Source: Candidatus Villigracilaceae bacterium (GTDB taxonomy: Bacteria; Chloroflexota; Anaerolineae; Anaerolineales; Villigracilaceae). From it: a stretch of 64,000 nt of DNA. The stretch spans positions 1-64,000 of the forward strand of contig JAPKMP010000014.1 of assembly GCA_026645935.1 (NCBI GenBank). Reading direction: 5' to 3'. The notes under the pieces were generated by a model. It saw nothing but the letters and a program-made list of their open reading frames with translations. It did no database searches and was not told the origin of the DNA. How positions within the stretch are numbered: position 1 is the stretch's first letter; every line of letters starts with the position of its first letter. The position numbers and the translations under genes were made by a program. Below, in pieces: positions 59,149 to 64,000 of this stretch.

Positions 59149-59391
59149 CTAACCCTTAAGCGGCGGCGCATCCTTGTCGTACACGAATACCTGCACATCC
59201 ATCCCATCTGCATTCAGCATGTCGATCGCGGGCTGAAAGGTCGCATCTTTGATCTTTTGCATATCCCCGGCAGGAGCCAGCACCGTCAAACGCGCCTCTT
59301 CATCCGACATCTTCGTGGCTTTTATGTCTGCGCTGGCGCATGCGGCTTTGATGAGATCGGTCATATTCTTGATGGCATCGTCAATGGACAT
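59149..59391 (-). CDS. Hypothetical small protein
   Basis: An 80-residue cytosolic protein, MSIDDAIKNMTDLIKAACAS, then alternating strand/helix (IKATKMSDEEARLTVLAPAGDM ... DVQVFVYDKDAPPLKG). It looks like a compact alpha/beta fold but no family is recognised. It sits downstream of mutS2 on the same strand, 36 nt away, and may be co-transcribed. Confidence 0.62.
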   Translation of the reverse strand: MSIDDAIKNMTDLIKAACASADIKATKMSDEEARLTVLAPAGDMQKIKDATFQPAIDMLNADGMDVQVFVYDKDAPPLKG

Positions 59392-59427
59392 GGTCGGCTC
59401 CTCTGATGCGCAAATTATACCAATCCA

Positions 59428-61830
59428 TTAATTCGCATTCAACTTCACCACCGTCACGCCTTCGCCGCCTTCGGTATGCCCGCCTTCTTCAAAAGATTTT
59501 ACATATGTGTGTCCCTTCAACGCTTCGCGCACCGCCTGGCGCAGTTTGCCCGTTCCCTTTCCATGAATGACCCGCACCCACGGCAAGCCCGAAAGATACG
59601 CCTGCTCGAGATACCGTTCCATCTTATCGAGCGCGTCCTCCGCCATCAACCCGCGCAGGTCCACTTCCATGCCGGGGGAGGTGTACGATGGGCGATTGAC
59701 CGTGGACGAAGGCTGACGTTTTTTTTCGGTCTGCGGTCTTTCGTCTACGGCCTGTCGTCTGACCAAATCGGAAAACTTCGCCCTCACGCGGACCGTCCCG
59801 ATCTGGACTTCCGCATCCGACTCACCCAAAGCTGTCACCACGCCATCGGCATTCAACGTGCCGACGGTGACTCTCTCGCCCAACTTGAGAGATTGGAGGT
59901 TGGAGACTGGAGATTGATCGGTCCTCCGCTCCACCGGAGATTCGACCTTCTCTTCCATCCTTCCCATCTTCTCTTCGAGCGCTTTGATCGCGGTCAATGG
60001 CTGACCCGCTTTCTTCAACTGAGACTTCAACGAGTCGATGTTGCGTTTCAACACCGCCACTTCGAGTTCGCCTTCGGCTCGCGCTTTGGCGATAGTCTCG
60101 CGGCGTTCGTCTTCGATCTTCTCCAGCCGTTTTTGCAGGTCCGCGTTTTGCGCTTCGAGTTTGGCGCGTTGTTTTTCCAACTTCTCGCGCTCGCGTGAGG
60201 TGCGGTTGCGTTCCTTGCGGATGTCGTCCAGCAGTTTATCGGCGCGCAAATCGAGCGGATTGATCTCCGCCTTTGCCGACTCGATGATGGATTGCGGCAG
60301 TCCAAGTTTCTGGGCAATTGCCAGGGCGTTCGACCTGCCCGGGAGGCCGATGGTCAACTTGAAGGTCGGGCGAAGCGTCTTGATGTCGAATTCCAAAGAA
60401 GCATTGACCACACTTTCGGTCGAATGTGCGAACGTTTTCAGTTCCGGGTAATGAGTCGCGACGAGAGTCATGCATCCAGCTTCAAGCAAGTGACTGAGAA
60501 TCGCGCGCGCGATCGCCGCGCCTTCCTGCGGATCGGTCCCTGAACCGAGTTCGTCGAAGATGACCAGCGAACGATTGTCGATATGTTTGAGAATACGGAT
60601 GATATTGGTGATGTGTCCGCTGAACGTCGAGAGCGACTGCTCGATGGATTGCTCATCACCGATGTCGGCATACACCGACTTGAAGAACGGCAGCTCCGAG
60701 CCGCTTTGTGCCGGGATGTGAAGTCCGCTTTGCGCCATCAACACCAGCAAGCCGACAGTTTTGAGCGAAACAGTTTTCCCGCCCGTGTTCGGACCGGTGA
60801 TGACGATTGCCCTTGTCCCTTCGCGCGGATCGACATCTATGGGGACGACGGTTTCAGGGTCAAGCAGCGGATGCCGGGCTTGGATAAGATGAAAGACGAA
60901 AGAGGAAAGAGGCGCATCCCCGTTCTTTCTTCTTTCCTCTTTCTTTTCCTTCAACAAGGGTTCGCTTGCCCTTATCGAATCCCCATACTTCGCCTTTGCA
61001 AACGCCAGATCGAGCGCGGCGAGATTCTCCACGCCGTATTTCAATTCAACGGCATGAGCGCCGACAATGGATGATACCTCGGCAAGGATGCGGCGTTCTT
61101 CATCGCGTTCCGCAAGCTGGAATTCGCGGATCTCGTTGTTCGCTTCCACAACGGGAAGCGGCTCGACGAAAAGCGTCGCCCCGCTCGACGATTGATCGTG
61201 GACGACGGCTTTGATGCGTCCCTTGAACTCAGCCCGCAGCGGAATCACATACCGCCCATCGCGCTGGGTGATGATGGATTCCTGCAGCATCGACGCGGTA
61301 TGCGAATCGGTGATGTATCTCTGCAGGCGGCTCATCAGCCGGTCGTGGGCGATTCGCAGATTACGGCGGATGTCTGCCAGTTTGACAGATGCCGAATCCA
61401 AAACCTCTCCGCGTTCCGAGAGGACACGCGAGATAGAATCTACGATGCCGTGAGTCTCGGGAAGTCCCTGCGCGATCAGACACAAACGCGGATATTCGCC
61501 TTCTTTTTTCTCGAAGGTCTTTTTCAACTCGCGGCAGGCGATCAACGTGGATTTCACGTCCAGCAAAACCTGCGGGTCAAGGACTCCGCTCCGGGCGGCA
61601 AGATCAGCCGCCGGGCGGATGTCGTGAGCCGCGCCGATGCTCACATCCTGGATCGAAAACAGCTTCCGCGCCTCGGTCGTTTCGGCGAGACGGGAGACGG
61701 CTAGATCGTAGGAGTTGGTCGGCTCGAGTTGTCCAGCCAGTTCCATCGAAGCGGAAAAATCGCAGAACGATTTCAGCCGTTCGCGTATTTTGGAATATTC
61801 AAGGACTTGCAAACTTTTTTCATCCATCAC
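59428..61830 (-). CDS. mutS2: MutS2 (mismatch-like ATPase/ribosome rescue nuclease)
   Basis: An 800-residue MutS2. The core and clamp region (about 1-310) is followed by the ATPase with Walker A VITGPNTGGKTVSLK, Walker B LVIFDELGSGTDPQEG and the His switch VATHYPELK; a coiled coil spans about 510-590, and the C-terminal Smr domain (VDLRGLMAEDALDKM ... RVIHGKGTGKLRQAVREAL) ends the protein. MutS2 suppresses recombination and acts on collided ribosomes. Three stretches of coding sequence look like low-complexity insertions (see findings). Confidence 0.94.
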   Translation of the reverse strand: MMDEKSLQVLEYSKIRERLKSFCDFSASMELAGQLEPTNSYDLAVSRLAETTEARKLFSIQDVSIGAAHDIRPAADLAARSGVLDPQVLLDVKSTLIACRELKKTFEKKEGEYPRLCLIAQGLPETHGIVDSISRVLSERGEVLDSASVKLADIRRNLRIAHDRLMSRLQRYITDSHTASMLQESIITQRDGRYVIPLRAEFKGRIKAVVHDQSSSGATLFVEPLPVVEANNEIREFQLAERDEERRILAEVSSIVGAHAVELKYGVENLAALDLAFAKAKYGDSIRASEPLLKEKKEERRKNGDAPLSSFVFHLIQARHPLLDPETVVPIDVDPREGTRAIVITGPNTGGKTVSLKTVGLLVLMAQSGLHIPAQSGSELPFFKSVYADIGDEQSIEQSLSTFSGHITNIIRILKHIDNRSLVIFDELGSGTDPQEGAAIARAILSHLLEAGCMTLVATHYPELKTFAHSTESVVNASLEFDIKTLRPTFKLTIGLPGRSNALAIAQKLGLPQSIIESAKAEINPLDLRADKLLDDIRKERNRTSREREKLEKQRAKLEAQNADLQKRLEKIEDERRETIAKARAEGELEVAVLKRNIDSLKSQLKKAGQPLTAIKALEEKMGRMEEKVESPVERRTDQSPVSNLQSLKLGERVTVGTLNADGVVTALGESDAEVQIGTVRVRAKFSDLVRRQAVDERPQTEKKRQPSSTVNRPSYTSPGMEVDLRGLMAEDALDKMERYLEQAYLSGLPWVRVIHGKGTGKLRQAVREALKGHTYVKSFEEGGHTEGGEGVTVVKLNAN

Positions 61831-61850
61831 GTGGAATTATAACCACAAAT

Positions 61851-61875
61851 AAAAAGGCGGACTGTTCGTCCGCCT
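61851..61875 (-). terminator. Terminator after the Ser/Thr kinase gene
   Basis: On the minus strand AGGCGGAC, loop GAACA, GTCCGCCTTTTT: an 8-bp stem with a T run, 14 nt after the kinase stop and 20 nt before the mutS2 start. Confidence 0.9.
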
Positions 61876-61888
61876 GATTGGTTATGCA

Positions 61889-63961
61889 TTAGGGAGAATA
61901 GATTTGGAACTCATACTCTCCTGTGCCGGGGCTTGTATCGCTTCCGACGATGATGGTGTAAGTTCCATCTTCTTCAAGAGTTACTGGTGCCGGGTCGCCG
62001 CACAAGAGGCAGGTGTTGAACAATTCATTTTCATCCGCATCTTCAAGCCGCCATTGGATCGAGTATCTCGTTTGGGGTGCGCTATGTAGGGCAAACGCCA
62101 CGGTTTGCCCTGCAGTTGCGGTAAATGTGTAAAGGTTATGTGCGCCTGGTGATTCGATCGTGCCTGAAACGGTATCTCCGATTTCGATCTCGAAGGTTTG
62201 AGTCGCGGGGACATTCCAGATCACAATGGAATAAGCGCCAGTCCCATATTCAATCCCGCCTCCCACGGTGAGCGTGTATGTTCCTCCTCGGTCCATGGTG
62301 ATAACACCTGGGTCACCACATTGCAGGCATGTCTCGAATAATATCGTCCCTGACTCGTCAATGAGACTCCAATTGATCGGACCACTTGTCAAGATCGCTT
62401 CGTTCATCTGAAAATATATGTCGTCTCCCGCTTCAGCATCGAATGTGTACACATCCCGTGCGCCGGGGCTTTCAATAAAGCCTGCTCCCACATCAGGTTG
62501 ATCCCTTGTTATTTTCTCTCCAAATTCGATCCCAAATTCCTCGGGCGGTGGCACCTCCCAGATCTGGAGCCGATATTCACCAACCCCTGCATTTTCCGGG
62601 CTGTAACTTCCAACTGTGAGAGTATATGTTCCGCCAAGAATTAAAGCCACCATGCCGGGGTCACCGCATTCCAAACAACTTGAAATGATATTTTTTTCTT
62701 CACTGTCTGTCAAAAACAGACTGATACTGTTATTGGTTTCAGGTGTTTGAACAATTCTGAGAAAGATCATCTCCCCGGGTTCTGCGGTGAAGGTGTAGAT
62801 ATCCTGTGAGCCGGGCGACTCGATATTCCCAGCGCCTTCATCTGGTTCACCGTTCGATATCTCGTCCCCGATTTCGATCTCAAATAAATCTGCAGAGTTA
62901 TTCCTGCTAGGGGACGGGAGTGCTCCCAGATTGAACGCAAATATAGCAAGCCCGCCTATACCAACGATCAAACAAATCCCTGCCAGCAAACCGATCCAGA
63001 CCCCGCGTGCAGGTTTTTTGGATGCATCCCTACTCTGCATTGCCGCGGTTGGAGGTGTGGATTTTCCTTTTTTGTTATAGTCTTCATACCGCAACGTCTT
63101 ATCAGCATCAGTGGATATATTTTGAACAGTTTCACCCGCACTGAGAGCGCGCTTCCATGCGGTGATGAATTCAGTGGCGCTGCCAAAACGATCATCAGGT
63201 GATTTGGCAAGCGCTTTGAGAATAACCTGTTCGACCTCCGGTGGTATATCTTTTTTGATTATGGAGGGTGGGGGCAGGGGGGCGTTTACATGTTTATAAA
63301 TGACCGCCAATGGCGTGTCTGCCATGAAAGGCACGCGTCCGGTCACCATTTCGTAGAGGATGATGCCGAGCGAATAGATATCCGAACGGCGATCAACAGG
63401 TTGACCTTGCGCTTGCTCCGGGCTGATGTAGGCGGGCGTACCCATGACCGTGTCTGTTTTCGTAAAGTGAGAGGTATTTTCCAGCAGTTTTGCGATGCCG
63501 AAATCGGTGAGAAAAAGATTGCCCCGCGAATCGATCAAGGCATTGGATGGTTTCAGGTCGCGGTGAATCACTCCACGATCGTGAGCATAGCTCAGGGCTT
63601 CTGCCAATTGTGTAAAGATACGGTCGATCTCATTCAACGAGAGAGGGCGGGATTCGATCTTCTCCTTGAGAGTCCCTGCTTCAAGGTAACGCATTACGAG
63701 ATAGGAGATGCTGTCGCTTTCCCCCGAGTCGAAAACGGGCAAAATATGTGGATGTTCAAGGTTGGCAATGATACGCGCCTCTTGTTGAAAGCGACCTGCA
63801 AATTCCTTATTATTTGCAAGATGACTTGGCAGGACCTTGATCGCAACATTACGATCCATGGATGCTTGATAGGCTTTATAGACAGTCGCCATTCCCCCTT
63901 CCCCGATCTGGCTTATGATACGATACGAGCCGAGCATTTGTCCGGGCAGCAGGTTTTCCAT
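61889..63961 (-). CDS. Membrane Ser/Thr protein kinase with three extracellular PPC-like repeats
   Basis: A 690-residue receptor-like kinase. Residues 12-270 form a Hanks-type kinase: glycine loop IGEGGMATVYKA, K42, catalytic VIHRDLKPSNALID, and DFGIAKLLE. After a linker, one TM helix (about 324-347) leads to three tandem repeats of about 110-120 residues, each with a GxIESPGxxDxYTF-type strand, a C(L)xCGDPG cysteine pair and a GGTYTLTVG-like strand, resembling bacterial pre-peptidase C-terminal domains. The repeats probably sense external ligand. Complete at both ends. Confidence 0.92.
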   Translation of the reverse strand: MENLLPGQMLGSYRIISQIGEGGMATVYKAYQASMDRNVAIKVLPSHLANNKEFAGRFQQEARIIANLEHPHILPVFDSGESDSISYLVMRYLEAGTLKEKIESRPLSLNEIDRIFTQLAEALSYAHDRGVIHRDLKPSNALIDSRGNLFLTDFGIAKLLENTSHFTKTDTVMGTPAYISPEQAQGQPVDRRSDIYSLGIILYEMVTGRVPFMADTPLAVIYKHVNAPLPPPSIIKKDIPPEVEQVILKALAKSPDDRFGSATEFITAWKRALSAGETVQNISTDADKTLRYEDYNKKGKSTPPTAAMQSRDASKKPARGVWIGLLAGICLIVGIGGLAIFAFNLGALPSPSRNNSADLFEIEIGDEISNGEPDEGAGNIESPGSQDIYTFTAEPGEMIFLRIVQTPETNNSISLFLTDSEEKNIISSCLECGDPGMVALILGGTYTLTVGSYSPENAGVGEYRLQIWEVPPPEEFGIEFGEKITRDQPDVGAGFIESPGARDVYTFDAEAGDDIYFQMNEAILTSGPINWSLIDESGTILFETCLQCGDPGVITMDRGGTYTLTVGGGIEYGTGAYSIVIWNVPATQTFEIEIGDTVSGTIESPGAHNLYTFTATAGQTVAFALHSAPQTRYSIQWRLEDADENELFNTCLLCGDPAPVTLEEDGTYTIIVGSDTSPGTGEYEFQIYSP

Positions 63962-64000
63962 TTTGCCTCTCCATGGGTCGAACCAGTCTTGAATGAAATA

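Noticed and set aside
1-64000. CRISPR array, rRNA, prophage or transposase genes
   Set aside because: No regularly spaced direct repeats, no rRNA sequence, and no integrase, phage structural or transposase protein was seen.

Overview
The window looks like a chromosomal segment of a member of the Chloroflexota (probably Anaerolineae). This is inferred from gene content and style: a moderately GC-rich genome, a secE-nusG-rplKAJL block directly after tRNA-Trp, a Gram-positive-type SOS box at lexA, several Tat-exported or membrane-anchored L,D-transpeptidases, DUF4349 and SGNH-type lipoproteins, and acyl-CoA carboxylase gene sets. No marker gene fixes the species.

Layout. 1-3.7 kb: tRNA-Trp, secE, nusG and the L11/L1/L10/L7-L12 genes with an L10 leader and a terminator. 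3.7-10.24 kb: the most striking region, one tightly packed operon for a complete eukaryote-like ubiquitin-type conjugation pathway. It encodes a GntR/FadR-type DNA-binding domain fused to an E1, a four-TM RING-like E3 candidate, an E2 carrying an N-terminal ubiquitin-like domain, a free ubiquitin-like protein (68 of 88 residues identical to the E2 domain), a JAMM deubiquitinase-like protease, a membrane FHA protein and an exported VWA protein. A perfect FadR-type palindrome sits between the -10 box and the E1 start, so the E1 fusion probably controls its own operon. 10.2-12.1 kb: lexA (SOS box inside its promoter) and corA. 12.1-17.7 kb: an operon of four proteins sharing a short helical motif (DUF2089/LiaX-N type) with two MFS exporters. 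17.7-23.9 kb: GNAT, ketopantoate reductase, trypsin/PDZ protease, a pseudo-receiver LuxR regulator, a class III nucleotide cyclase and a DUF4349 lipoprotein. 24-34 kb (minus strand): nusA-ylxR-infB-rbfA-nrnA-truB-ribF followed by a Nudix hydrolase and an M14 peptidase.

34-46.4 kb holds two small accessory islands. Each is lodged at the 3' end of a core gene (a methyltransferase; an L-threonine dehydrogenase) and bounded by a second, diverged copy of that gene end. One carries a LuxR-HTH regulator with a G9 tract in its promoter plus two exported proteins; the other carries an antitoxin/PIN-toxin pair. Between them lies a cell-wall cluster of four L,D-transpeptidases and an amidase. 46.4-57.6 kb is acyl-CoA metabolism: CitE-like lyase, MaoC hydratase, a three-subunit biotin-dependent acyl-CoA carboxylase, and a thiolase-like/DUF35 pair in which both partners lack the expected cysteines. 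57.6-64 kb has palindromic repeats, an SGNH-like lipoprotein, mutS2 with in-frame low-complexity insertions, and a membrane Ser/Thr kinase with three extracellular repeats.

Start codons were moved from the longest reading frame where a ribosome-binding site or family alignment supports it. All functions are inferred from sequence reading alone; no database search was run.
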